A stretch of 64,000 nt of DNA from Pseudomonadales bacterium (lineage in GTDB: Bacteria; Pseudomonadota; Gammaproteobacteria; Pseudomonadales; Azotimanducaceae). The translations under genes were made by a program, and so were the position numbers. The stretch spans positions 1,984,001 to 2,048,000 of the forward strand of contig JAWKZN010000001.1 in assembly GCA_041395945.1 (NCBI GenBank), written 5' to 3'. The notes beneath the pieces were generated by a model. The model saw only the letters and a list, made by a program, of their open reading frames with translations, made no database searches and had not been told where the DNA came from. Shown one piece after another: positions 18,281-27,073 of the stretch (its first letter is position 1; each line of letters opens with the position of its first letter).

Positions 18281-19207
18281 TCAGCGCCGGTTCACCAGCA
18301 CAATCCCCGCACCGACGAGGCCCAGCGCGATCACAAACAGCGGCGATATTGGATCATCAAAGATTGCCCAGCCGAACAGCACGCCGAACACCGGGGCGAG
18401 CAGACTGAAGGCGGCCATGTGGGAAACGGGATATACGGACAGTACCCAGAACCAGACCAGAAAACCGACACAGACAATCATCAGTACCTGAAAGGCAAAT
18501 ACCCCGGCAAGGAAGGGTGTTATCTCCCGCACCAGATCTCCGAACAGGGGTGCCAGCGCCAGCAATACCACGGACGACACTGCCAGCTGATAGAGCAGGT
18601 TCATCTCGGGTGAACAGTTCGACAGACGGGTGGTGCGGGTCAGCAGCACGATACCCGCCCAGAACATGCCGGCGCACAGCGCCAGCAGATCGCCGATCCA
18701 GGACGACGCACCAGCTGCAATACGCCCGCCGTCGCCCTGCAGCGCCAGTGCCACACCGAACACCGCAAGCAGCAGACCAGCACTGCGCAGCCAGGTCAGG
18801 CGCTCACCGGGGATCAGGAAGTGGGCACTCAGCGCAACCCAGAAGGGCATGGTGTAGAAGAACAGCGACACCCGGGCGACCGTGGTGTAGTCGAGCGCCA
18901 GAAACAGCAGACAGAACTCACCGGAAAACAGCAGGCCGTTGAGGATGCCGGGACCCAGGCTGCCATCCCGCAGCGACAGACGCCGTCGCGCCAGCAGAGC
19001 AAAGGCGAGAACGGGGAAAAACGCACAGGCCGAGCGCAGCCCGGATTGAAATACCGGCGCCAGACCCGCGTTGACCAGCTTCACCAGTGCCTGGTTGAGC
19101 CCCAGCAGCACATTGAAGGAGATGAGGGTAGTCGCAGCGAGCGCATCGATCCGGTCCCTGCGCAATGCCGGGGTGCTGTCGAGCTCAGGCTTCCCAGAGG
19201 ACTGCAC
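18281..19207 (-). CDS. EamA/DMT-superfamily transporter
   Basis: A 308-residue membrane protein with about ten hydrophobic helices in two EamA repeats; the second ends with PVFGVLFGWAIFDDP and a final helix before LVNRR. These carriers export amino acids or metabolites, but no substrate can be deduced. GTG start at 19207, 20 bases after the PRPP-synthetase-like gene, so probably the distal gene of that transcript. It converges on the RND permease with a 21-base gap. Confidence 0.87.
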   Translation of the reverse strand: MQSSGKPELDSTPALRRDRIDALAATTLISFNVLLGLNQALVKLVNAGLAPVFQSGLRSACAFFPVLAFALLARRRLSLRDGSLGPGILNGLLFSGEFCLLFLALDYTTVARVSLFFYTMPFWVALSAHFLIPGERLTWLRSAGLLLAVFGVALALQGDGGRIAAGASSWIGDLLALCAGMFWAGIVLLTRTTRLSNCSPEMNLLYQLAVSSVVLLALAPLFGDLVREITPFLAGVFAFQVLMIVCVGFLVWFWVLSVYPVSHMAAFSLLAPVFGVLFGWAIFDDPISPLFVIALGLVGAGIVLVNRR

Positions 19208-19227
19208 CCGGGACTGACAGCAGGCTG

Positions 19228-20448
19228 TCAGCCCGCGCGCTCCTCCCGCAGACTCTGGAGCTGATCATTGGACCAGATTTTGCGCAGAAAGCGGGGATTC
19301 TTGGAGGACATGTCGATCTGATAGAGGCTGCCGCCGGTGCGGCCCGGCAGACCCAGGATGCGGCACAGTTCCCGGGCGAGCCAGTTTTCGATCTTCAGGA
19401 CCACCATCTTCTTGCGCAGGCGTCCCTGTTCATCCCGGTTCAGCACCGCGGGCAGCGTGTTCAGGGTGAGGATTTCATCCAGGGCAGTGTCCGCCATCTT
19501 CTGCCTGCCTTCGTCACTGGCATAGAAATGAGTAACCGCAAACACGAGCCGGCCCGGTTGAATCTTCTTCAGAAACTGACAGGACTTCACGACCGTGGAG
19601 CCGGTGCGCACCATGTCGTCGAGCAGCACCACGTCATGGCCGTGGATTTCCTCAAACTTGGATTCGCTCTCCTTGTGCAGCGTGATCTCCACGTCCCGCT
19701 CACCGCTGCGCTCTTTGTCCAGCAGAATGAACTTGGCCTTGGGCAGGCCGAGCTGATTATAGAGTTCCTTCACGAAGTCCCTGGCGCCTTTATCGGGTGC
19801 ACACAGGGCGAGTCCTTCACCCTGAGCGCCGTGGCGCACGATGTCCGAATTGCGCAGATAGTCCACATAGATTTCGTAAGGCATCAGATTGTGGAAGCCG
19901 CCTTCGAAGATCTGCCGGAACATGGTCTGCACGGCATAAGAGTGATTGTGCACCGTCAGTACCCGGTCCACGCCGGCAAGTTTCAGCAGTTGCGCGTACA
20001 GCTTGGCGGTGAAGGGCTGTCCATCGAACTTCTTCAGGTCCGCGTTATCGCGTTCGAACAGGGTTTCACCCAGATCGGGACGGGCACCGCGATCCTGAGC
20101 GCTGTAGTAGAGGTCGGGCTCCACCAGCACAACTTCCGTGGCCCCGTTTTCCTTGGCGGAGCGTGCAATGAGCAGGGTGCGCATCGCCAGCGTCTGGCGG
20201 CTCACCTGGCGGCTGGAGGTGCTGACAATCACCACCACCTTGCCATCGAGCTTGCGGCCGATGCGGGAAAAATCCAGCTCATCAGAAATGAAGCGTGGAC
20301 AGAATTCCGAGTTGGCGAAGGTCTTCATGCTGATCACATCCGCGATGTCTTCGGTCTGGCCGACCGCATAGGCAACGTCGATCGCGAAAGGATCATCCGA
20401 GGAATTGCCGACCACGACCACATCGGAAGATTTGATTGGAAGACTCAT
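19228..20448 (-). CDS. Ribose-phosphate pyrophosphokinase-like protein (variant PRPP synthetase)
   Basis: A 406-residue protein, longer than the usual 310-320. It shows the two-domain PRPP synthetase fold: DLYYSAQDRG and FDGQPFTAKLYAQLL in the N-terminal half, and the PRPP-binding loop VVLLDDMVRTGSTVV near residue 285. The DLH metal motif after RVLTV, normal in housekeeping Prs, reads HNH (RVLTVHNHS). It may make PRPP or act on a related sugar phosphate. A canonical prs is expected elsewhere. It lies downstream of pdxH with a 112-base gap that shows no clear signal. Confidence 0.78.
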   Translation of the reverse strand: MSLPIKSSDVVVVGNSSDDPFAIDVAYAVGQTEDIADVISMKTFANSEFCPRFISDELDFSRIGRKLDGKVVVIVSTSSRQVSRQTLAMRTLLIARSAKENGATEVVLVEPDLYYSAQDRGARPDLGETLFERDNADLKKFDGQPFTAKLYAQLLKLAGVDRVLTVHNHSYAVQTMFRQIFEGGFHNLMPYEIYVDYLRNSDIVRHGAQGEGLALCAPDKGARDFVKELYNQLGLPKAKFILLDKERSGERDVEITLHKESESKFEEIHGHDVVLLDDMVRTGSTVVKSCQFLKKIQPGRLVFAVTHFYASDEGRQKMADTALDEILTLNTLPAVLNRDEQGRLRKKMVVLKIENWLARELCRILGLPGRTGGSLYQIDMSSKNPRFLRKIWSNDQLQSLREERAG

Positions 20449-20560
20449 CAGTGACCCGAACCCCAGGATTCAACGGCGCGCGAAGGACAATGACGCCCGC
20501 GCCCTGGGGAGTCAACATCGCGCATTGAGGAATCCGCGAATTGTCTCGAAACTCCTGAAG

Positions 20561-21208
20561 TCAGGGCTGCAGACGGGCGATGCGCCAGCCTGCCGCAGCG
20601 CGCTGATACAGGAACCGGTCGTGCAGCCGGCCCTCCCTGCCCTGCCAGAATTCAATGCGTTCCGGGCGCAGCTGAAAGCCTCCCCAGGACGCCGGGCGGG
20701 GAACCTGACCGTCCGGATACTGGCGTTTGAGACTCGCAACAGCCGCCTCCAGTGTCTGACGATCCGCCACCGGGGCAGACTGGTGGGAGGCTGCCGCGGA
20801 ATAGCGGCTGTCGAGGGGGCGTGAGTCGAAGTATGCCTGGGAGTCCGCTGCACTGACTTTGGCAACGAAGCCCGTGATGCGCACCTGGCGGTCGAAATCG
20901 CGCCAGTAGAAAACCGCACTCGCGGTGGGGTTGGCGGCCAGCTCCCGGCCCTTCTGACTGCGGTAATCGGTGTACCAGCAGAACCCTTCGGGAGAATAGT
21001 GTTTCAGCAGCACAATGCGCACCGAAGGGACTCCGGCGCCATCCACGGTCGCCAGTGCCATCGCCGTGGCGTCCTTGGTACCACTGCTCACCGCTTCGTC
21101 AAACCAGCGGGTGAACTGGACGAAGGGATCATCGGGCAGCCTGTCACGCTGCAGCTCATGTGCACGGTAGTCGCGACGGTGGTCGCGGCTGTCGCCTGCC
21201 CCGGTCAA
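20561..21208 (-). CDS. pdxH: Pyridoxamine 5'-phosphate oxidase
   Basis: A 215-residue FMN flavoprotein that oxidises PNP and PMP to pyridoxal 5'-phosphate. Visible are DDPFVQFTRWF, MALATVDGAGVPSVRIVLLK, FYWRDFDRQVRI, SHQSAPV and the C-terminal family signature around PASWGGFQLRPERIEFWQG with RLHDR. TTG at 21208 overlaps the stop of the upstream gene (TTGA). No better start occurs before the conserved region, though no clear ribosome site is seen. It is coupled to a secreted protein of unknown function. Confidence 0.95.
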   Translation of the reverse strand: MTGAGDSRDHRRDYRAHELQRDRLPDDPFVQFTRWFDEAVSSGTKDATAMALATVDGAGVPSVRIVLLKHYSPEGFCWYTDYRSQKGRELAANPTASAVFYWRDFDRQVRITGFVAKVSAADSQAYFDSRPLDSRYSAAASHQSAPVADRQTLEAAVASLKRQYPDGQVPRPASWGGFQLRPERIEFWQGREGRLHDRFLYQRAAAGWRIARLQP

Positions 21209-22290
21209 TCCGACGGGTTACCGTCAGCCTGCTGGCTGAGCGCCTCTTCCTCGAGTATCCGCGCACCTCGCAGGATGCCCCCCAGGGCATAGTTGCCTTC
21301 GTGGCAGGCATATTCGAAGACCATATCCTCGGAGGCCGGCCAGGGGTACTCGCCGCTCCAGGGTTCCACCCAGGTCGGATCATCGACCGTGAAGGAATAA
21401 AGCAGCGATCCGTCGTTCTGGCGCTTGAACCGCTCGACGACGTGCAGATCGCCGGTCGCCATGAAGAGTCCAGGCTCCTCGCGGAAATTGGTGGTATCCA
21501 CTACCAGCGTATCGCCTTCCCAATGACCGACCGAATCTCCCAGCCATTTTCTGACATCCGCAGGAGCGTGCTCGCCGCCGATACGGATCACCCGGGCATC
21601 GTGGTTCATCTCATTGAGGATCATCACGTAATCGTCGGTCTGCACGATGCGTTTCAGATTGTTGTACATCACCGGCAGAGCGGGCGGGCCGGCGGTGGAG
21701 CCAAAACCGAGAATGCAGCGTTCCGCGAGTGGTCGCAGTTCCGGATCGTCAAAGGGTCCCTGCTCCATGTCGATCCACCAGGCGGTGCCGGTGTTTTCCC
21801 TGAACTCGCCGCGCTGTTTCATCATCCGCGCCTTCCCTGCGGCGCTCATCGCAGGCAGCTTGCCGTTGTCCGGGCTGGTGATGATCGAGGTACGGTACAG
21901 CCCATCGACCTTGAAGTTGCTTTCACCGATGTCGACATAGAAGGCGTTGTAGCCCCCGACACCACCCGCCGCTCCCTCGAATTCGGGCACGTAAATTTCC
22001 GCACCGCCCACCGGTGGTGCGCCGCGATCCGGATCACTGAGTTCGTTGTCCTTGGCGAGGTTGCCGGCCCAGTAGGCGGCGATGGCGGCGGCTTCCTCCT
22101 CGGTCAGCGTCGCCTTGCCCGCGAAGCGATCCGGACGCTGCAGCGGTGTGAGGGTGGCAATGTTGTAGGTACCGCTCAGATCTCGAGCTGTCGTGCGGTC
22201 CTTGGCAACAGCCGCTGCAGATACTGCGAGCAGCGCGAACAGCAGAAGCGTGAAAGTAAAGCAGCTCGACAGGGTGGATCGTGGGGACAT
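21205..22290 (-). CDS. Secreted protein of unknown function
   Basis: A 361-residue protein with a clear Sec signal peptide (hydrophobic residues about 10-27, AVA-K cleavage likely near 29). The mature part has conserved-looking blocks: VMYNNLKRIVQTDDYVMI, MNHDARVIRIGG and GHWEGDTLVVDTTNFRE. I have seen this type of sequence as uncharacterised proteins in environmental Proteobacteria. No catalytic motif can be named. It is coupled to pdxH by a four-base overlap and is divergent from the di-heme peroxidase with a 94-base gap. Confidence 0.8.
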   Translation of the reverse strand: MSPRSTLSSCFTFTLLLFALLAVSAAAVAKDRTTARDLSGTYNIATLTPLQRPDRFAGKATLTEEEAAAIAAYWAGNLAKDNELSDPDRGAPPVGGAEIYVPEFEGAAGGVGGYNAFYVDIGESNFKVDGLYRTSIITSPDNGKLPAMSAAGKARMMKQRGEFRENTGTAWWIDMEQGPFDDPELRPLAERCILGFGSTAGPPALPVMYNNLKRIVQTDDYVMILNEMNHDARVIRIGGEHAPADVRKWLGDSVGHWEGDTLVVDTTNFREEPGLFMATGDLHVVERFKRQNDGSLLYSFTVDDPTWVEPWSGEYPWPASEDMVFEYACHEGNYALGGILRGARILEEEALSQQADGNPSD

Positions 22291-22384
22291 GGGAACTCCG
22301 CAGGTCTCAAAGTGACTTCCGGAGCATAAGTCCGGGACCGGTTGAAGTCGAGTTTGCGAACCGCAACTGCACTACCATGCGCCG

Positions 22385-23533
22385 ATGCAGGCCCGAAATC
22401 TGCCACACATAGCCACCCTTCTGCTGTCCCTGAGTCTGGCGCCACCGGCTTTACCACAGTCGCCCCTGACTATGGACAGCGTAGAGGACTTCGGGCGCGC
22501 GCTGTTCTTCGATACCGATCTGTCCCTGCAGCGTACCCAGTCCTGCGCAACCTGCCACGATCCGGATCTCGCCTTTGTGGATCCACGACGGGATATCGCG
22601 TCCGGCGCGGTATCGCTGGGTGCAGACGGACGTTCCGCAGGACGCCGCAACACACCCACCCTCACTTACGCGGCGCTGACCCCGCCCTTCCACTACGACA
22701 GCACAGGCTTCCCGGTGGGTGGCTTCTTTCTCGACGGCCGGGCAGCCACCCTGGATGAACAGTTAAGCGGCCCGCTGCTGAGTAAGATCGAAATGGCACA
22801 GCCGGACATGAACGCCGTGGTGATCCGGGTGCTGGAGAAGGCCGGTTACCGTGAGGCACTCGCGCGCCTGTTCGGTGCTGCCCTGCTGGATCGGCCGGCA
22901 CAGGTTGCGAAGGCACTGGTCGCCGCACTGACAACCTTCGAACGCTCCTCCGCGTTCAGCACCTTTGACTCAAAATACGATCGCTACCTGAAAGGCGAAG
23001 CCGTCCTCAGCCGAGATGAGGGTCTGGGTCGGGAGCTGTTTTTCTCGAATCTCACAAACTGTGCGAGCTGTCATCTGAGCAGCCCGCAGCAGATCTCCCG
23101 GAGGGAGACCTTCACCAGCTATCGATACCACAACATCGGTGTGCCGACGAATGCCGCCATTCCAGACCCGGACGGCAGCGTGGTGCCCGACATCGGGCTG
23201 CAGGCAAACCCCGCGATTGATGACGCCGCACAGGCCGGACGCTTCCGGGTCCCCACACTGCGCAACGTGGCAGTGACCGGACCCTACATGCACAACGGCG
23301 TATTTACCGATCTGCACACCGCAGTCTTCTTCTACGGCAAATACACTCTCAACAACGCGGTGAGTCACACCAATCCGGAAACCGGACTGCCCTGGGGAAG
23401 TGCCGAAATCCCGGAAACAGTGGATATGAACCTGCTCCGACAGGGTCAGCCCATTGACCATCATCGGGCGCAACTGCTGGTTGCCTTTCTGCGCACGCTG
23501 ACTGATGCGCGTTTTGAGCATCTGCTGCGTTAG
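22385..23533 (+). CDS. Periplasmic di-heme cytochrome c peroxidase / MauG-family protein
   Basis: A 382-residue protein with a signal peptide (about residues 1-25) and two c-type heme motifs, CATCH near residue 55 and CASCH near residue 227. Segment RNTPTLTYA and C-terminal GRFRVPTLRNVAVTGPYMHNG are family hallmarks. It would reduce hydrogen peroxide or carry out MauG-like oxidations in the periplasm. The gene is monocistronic. Downstream lies palindromic element A. Confidence 0.92.
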   Translation: MQARNLPHIATLLLSLSLAPPALPQSPLTMDSVEDFGRALFFDTDLSLQRTQSCATCHDPDLAFVDPRRDIASGAVSLGADGRSAGRRNTPTLTYAALTPPFHYDSTGFPVGGFFLDGRAATLDEQLSGPLLSKIEMAQPDMNAVVIRVLEKAGYREALARLFGAALLDRPAQVAKALVAALTTFERSSAFSTFDSKYDRYLKGEAVLSRDEGLGRELFFSNLTNCASCHLSSPQQISRRETFTSYRYHNIGVPTNAAIPDPDGSVVPDIGLQANPAIDDAAQAGRFRVPTLRNVAVTGPYMHNGVFTDLHTAVFFYGKYTLNNAVSHTNPETGLPWGSAEIPETVDMNLLRQGQPIDHHRAQLLVAFLRTLTDARFEHLLR

Positions 23534-23600
23534 CCCACATTCGTCACCGATTCACACGTTCCGCCTGACCAGGAATTTCGGAAGAAGGTTGATCCGTGCG

Positions 23601-23741
23601 TGGGTGAGGACCTGCAACTCCGGGCCTCGCTCGGCAGCTCCGCTGTGCCCTCGCGCAGCGGATTGACTCGCGGCTTTGCGCGAGGCAGGTCCGTCAACAG
23701 AGGGCAGCCTGGAGGGCCCGAGCGTAGGTCCGTAACACCCC
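23601..23741 (+). repeat. Palindromic intergenic element, copy A (decayed arms)
   Basis: It occupies most of the 328-base gap between convergent genes (23534-23861), which otherwise holds nothing I recognise. The core hairpin has GATTGAC (23661-23667), then CTCGCG (23667-23672) pairing with CGCGAG (23679-23684). A 30-base block (starting 23658) and a 22-base block (23711-23732) are identical to copy E. The outer arms are only partly complementary, for example GGACCT near 23608 with AGGTCC near 23726. This suggests an older or rearranged copy. Confidence 0.75.
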
Positions 23742-23861
23742 CTCTCCTCCCCAGCCACGCAACAGGCTCCGACAACAGGCCACACCGACCACCAGCCAAG
23801 CGAAATCAACAGCAGGTGCAATCAGCCGCGAAACGTGAACTCATACCGTGACGCATGCGCG

Positions 23862-25121
23862 TCAGGAATTCTCCGTTCGATCCTGCCCGGCAGACGGCTC
23901 CGCCTCGACATACTCGTCAGACAACTCGGCGACCACCTGGGTGGTTCGCGGCAATACCCGGATGGGGTGGTCGGTGTGATGCGGGCGCTCGACCACTGCG
24001 AGCCGATAGAAGGTGAACGCCGCCGCGATAAACAGACCAACAAACGCATAGCCGAAAAAGCTCGCAGGTCCGAAGGTGTCCATCAGTGCGGCGACCGCCA
24101 TCGGACCGACGATCGAACCCAGGCTGTTCATCACCAGGATACCGCTGGCCACTTCCACCATCGGGATGCTGGTGTTTTCGCTGGCATGGCCAATGCAAAG
24201 TGCATATACGGGCATGGTGGCCGCGCCAATCATGAACATGACAGCGTACAGCAGCAGCGCGCTGTCTCCGGCAAAGAACCAGCCCACCACACAGATCGCC
24301 GCACCGAATGCCAGCACGGCACCGATCACCGCGCGGCGATCGTAGCGATCCGAGAGACGCCCGATTGGCAGCTGCGAAAAAGCGCCCCCGAGAATGCCTG
24401 CACTCATCATGATGCCGACACCTGCGGCATCGAGACCGTAGGCGCGTCCGACCAGCGGGCCGACAGTCCAGAACGCACCCGTCACCAGCGCGCTGAGAAA
24501 GGACACCACAACCGCGACCCGGGAAGCTTTCAACAGCACTCTTGGCGAAAAGCGGGCTGAGGGCAGCGGGCGTGGCGCCGCCATCCGCGCAATGCCGATA
24601 GGCACGATGGCCAGGCACAGCAGCATGGCGCCAATCAGGAACAGCTCCAGTCCTTCGGGAGATAGAAAACCGAGAAATGACTGACCGACACTCATGGCGA
24701 GCAGACAGATCATGGTGTAGATCGCCAGCACCGTGCCGCGCTGTTTTGCCGGCGCCACTTCAGAAAGCCAGCTCTCGATCACCATGTACAGACCCGAGAG
24801 CGCGAAACCCGTAACAAAACGGAACACAGCCCAGGCGGGCACCTCCACTATCAGCGCACAGAGCAGCAGCGCGATGGTGGCCAGTGCCCCCATGACCATG
24901 AAGGTGCGTATATGGCCCACCCGGGCAACAATCGAAGGCACCAGCACGCAGCCGATGACGAAGCCGAGGAAATACAGCGACCCGGTCACACCCACCGCAT
25001 AGGTCGACCAGCCCACCGCCTGGGCGTGCATCGGCAGCAGCGTGAGCTGCAGGCCGTGGCCCATCAGCAGGATGGCTACCGCGATCAGCAGCATGCTGAC
25101 CCGGGAGAGTGTCGCAACCAT
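23862..25121 (-). CDS. MFS transporter, YcaD-like
   Basis: About 419 residues with twelve hydrophobic helices. It has the MFS loop-8/9 motif GRLSDRYDRRAV in mid-protein and a helix-5-type segment (SWLSEVAPAKQRGTVLAIY), resembling YcaD/UPF0226 carriers. The C-terminal tail is acidic and cytoplasmic. The start is taken at ATG 25121, where the first membrane helix begins; the frame continues to 25298, but those residues look non-coding. Substrate unknown. It is divergent from the amidohydrolase. Confidence 0.87.
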   Translation of the reverse strand: MVATLSRVSMLLIAVAILLMGHGLQLTLLPMHAQAVGWSTYAVGVTGSLYFLGFVIGCVLVPSIVARVGHIRTFMVMGALATIALLLCALIVEVPAWAVFRFVTGFALSGLYMVIESWLSEVAPAKQRGTVLAIYTMICLLAMSVGQSFLGFLSPEGLELFLIGAMLLCLAIVPIGIARMAAPRPLPSARFSPRVLLKASRVAVVVSFLSALVTGAFWTVGPLVGRAYGLDAAGVGIMMSAGILGGAFSQLPIGRLSDRYDRRAVIGAVLAFGAAICVVGWFFAGDSALLLYAVMFMIGAATMPVYALCIGHASENTSIPMVEVASGILVMNSLGSIVGPMAVAALMDTFGPASFFGYAFVGLFIAAAFTFYRLAVVERPHHTDHPIRVLPRTTQVVAELSDEYVEAEPSAGQDRTENS

Positions 25122-25327
25122 GATCGCGGGTTCGTCCGGAGTGTGGCGCCCATCCTCCACAAACACCGACGGGAAGCAACCTGGATTTCCGGCTGTGCCA
25201 TCACAGGCAGGCAAACACCCGGCTGCGGGCATCCCGGCGCGAACCCCGGGCAGCCGTTCGCTATAGTGTCGGTTCCGGAATTGCTTCGATTCCTGCAATC
25301 ACTTTCACTGCTGCAACGGAAAATCTC

Positions 25328-27022
25328 ATGCTCACCCCGCTTCGTACCTGCGCCTTACTGATGCTGCTGTCAGCCTGCACGCCCGAACTGCCACCTGCCC
25401 GGGATGCTGCCGACGCGGCCGCGGTCGGCGTCCCGGTGGCGGATCTGATCATCCGCGACGCCAGGATCTGGACCGGAGATCCCGCCGAACCCTGGGCAGA
25501 CATCCTGGCCGTTCGCGGGGACAGAATTCTCGCCGTGGGGGCCGCCGCCGCGGATCCCGCACTCACCGGACCGCAGACAGAAATCATCGAAGCGGATCGG
25601 GGCATGGTGGTGCCAGGTTTCATTGACACCCATGTGCACTTCCTCACCGGCGGCTTCGCGCTGTCCTCCGTGCAGTTGCGGGATGCGGCCACACCCGAAG
25701 TCTTCACCAGCCGCATCGGTGCCTATGCTGCAACCCTGGCTCCCGGGGAATGGATCCAGAATGGTGACTGGGACCACGAGAACTGGGGTGGCCGGCTGCC
25801 GACCCGGGACTGGATCGATGGGGTGACCGGGGACAATCCGGTCATGATCAACCGGCTCGATGGTCACATGGTGCTGGCCAACAGCCTTGCCCTGAAACTT
25901 GCCGGGATCAACGCAGACACCGCGGATGTTGCCGGCGGTGAGATCGTGCGGGATGCGGACGGGATTCCCACCGGCGTGCTGAAAGACAATGCCATGGGTC
26001 TGGTGGAGAAAGTGGTGCCGGCACCGACCGAGGCTCAGCTCGACCGGGCTTTGGCCAGCGCCAGCGCCCATGTGGCGGCACAGGGCGTCACCACCGTGCA
26101 CGATATGGCCGACGCCCGGAGTCTTGCCACCTACCGGCGCAGCCGGCAGACGGGCGGACTCGGCACTCGAATCTATTCTGTGCGGCCCCTGAGCGAGTGG
26201 CCGTCCCTGGTGGACGATATCGCCACCAACGGCCGGGGCGACAACTGGCTGCAGACAGGCGGGCTGAAAGGTTTCATGGATGGTTCGCTCGGCTCACACA
26301 CCGCCGCCTTCTTCGAGCCATTCACCGACGCACCGGGTGACCGCGGCTTCTTCATCAACGAACCCGCGGACATGGCAGCCTGGATACGCGACGCGGACCG
26401 GGCGGGCCTGCATGTCATGGTACATGCCATTGGCGATCGGGCGATCTCGACCCTGCTCGACATCTATGCAGACACCATCACCAGCAACGGACCCCGGGAT
26501 CGACGCTTCCGCATCGAACACGCCCAGCATATCCACCCGGACGACATCTCCCGTTTTGCCGAACTCGACGTGATTGCCAGCATGCAGCCCTACCACGCCA
26601 TCGACGACGGCCGCTGGGCGGATCGGGTGATCGGTGCAGAGCGTGCGCGCACTACTTACGCCTTCCGCTCCCTGCTCGAAGGCGGCGCGCGCGTTGCCTT
26701 CGGCAGTGACTGGTTTGTCGCACCCCCTGTACCCCTGCTCGGCATCTATGCGGCAGTGACCCGCCGTACCCTGGATGAGGCCAATCCGGATGGCTGGGTT
26801 CCTGAGCAGAGAATCAGTGTGGAGCAGGCCCTGGCCGCCTATACCCGGGATGCCGCCTATGCGTCTTTCGACGAGGGCAACCGGGGCATGCTGAAGGCCG
26901 GCATGCTCGCCGATCTGGTATGGCTCGATCGGGATCTCACCCGGATACCGCCTGCGGAAATACGCGATACGAAGGTGCTGAGGACGGTGATCGGCGGGGT
27001 AACGGTCTTCGCAGCGCCCTAG
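25328..27022 (+). CDS. Amidohydrolase family lipoprotein, YtcJ-like
   Basis: A 564-residue protein. A lipoprotein signal peptide (LLMLLSAC) predicts outer-membrane or periplasmic anchoring. The amidohydrolase_3 domain has GFIDTHVHF (metal-binding HxH), HAIGDRA, RIEHAQHI and FGSDWFV. It should hydrolyse C-N or related bonds of an unknown exogenous compound. A second YtcJ-like lipoprotein lies at 43.5-45.3 kb. The TAG stop directly abuts a repeat end (GCAGCCTGTTG). Confidence 0.88.
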   Translation: MLTPLRTCALLMLLSACTPELPPARDAADAAAVGVPVADLIIRDARIWTGDPAEPWADILAVRGDRILAVGAAAADPALTGPQTEIIEADRGMVVPGFIDTHVHFLTGGFALSSVQLRDAATPEVFTSRIGAYAATLAPGEWIQNGDWDHENWGGRLPTRDWIDGVTGDNPVMINRLDGHMVLANSLALKLAGINADTADVAGGEIVRDADGIPTGVLKDNAMGLVEKVVPAPTEAQLDRALASASAHVAAQGVTTVHDMADARSLATYRRSRQTGGLGTRIYSVRPLSEWPSLVDDIATNGRGDNWLQTGGLKGFMDGSLGSHTAAFFEPFTDAPGDRGFFINEPADMAAWIRDADRAGLHVMVHAIGDRAISTLLDIYADTITSNGPRDRRFRIEHAQHIHPDDISRFAELDVIASMQPYHAIDDGRWADRVIGAERARTTYAFRSLLEGGARVAFGSDWFVAPPVPLLGIYAAVTRRTLDEANPDGWVPEQRISVEQALAAYTRDAAYASFDEGNRGMLKAGMLADLVWLDRDLTRIPPAEIRDTKVLRTVIGGVTVFAAP

Positions 27023-27055
27023 CAGCCTGTTGAAAAAGCCTCATTTGCTCAGCGC
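27020..27055 (+). repeat. Single end of a MITE-like element
   Basis: Starting directly at the stop codon of the amidohydrolase gene, about 35 bases match the right end of the element at 61059-61228 read on the opposite strand. GCAGCCTGTTG and TTTGCTCAGCGCG are identical, and 31 of 35 positions agree overall. No matching second end is visible nearby, so this is a remnant or partial copy. Confidence 0.6.
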
Positions 27056-27073
27056 GTGCGCATGTGGCTTTCG

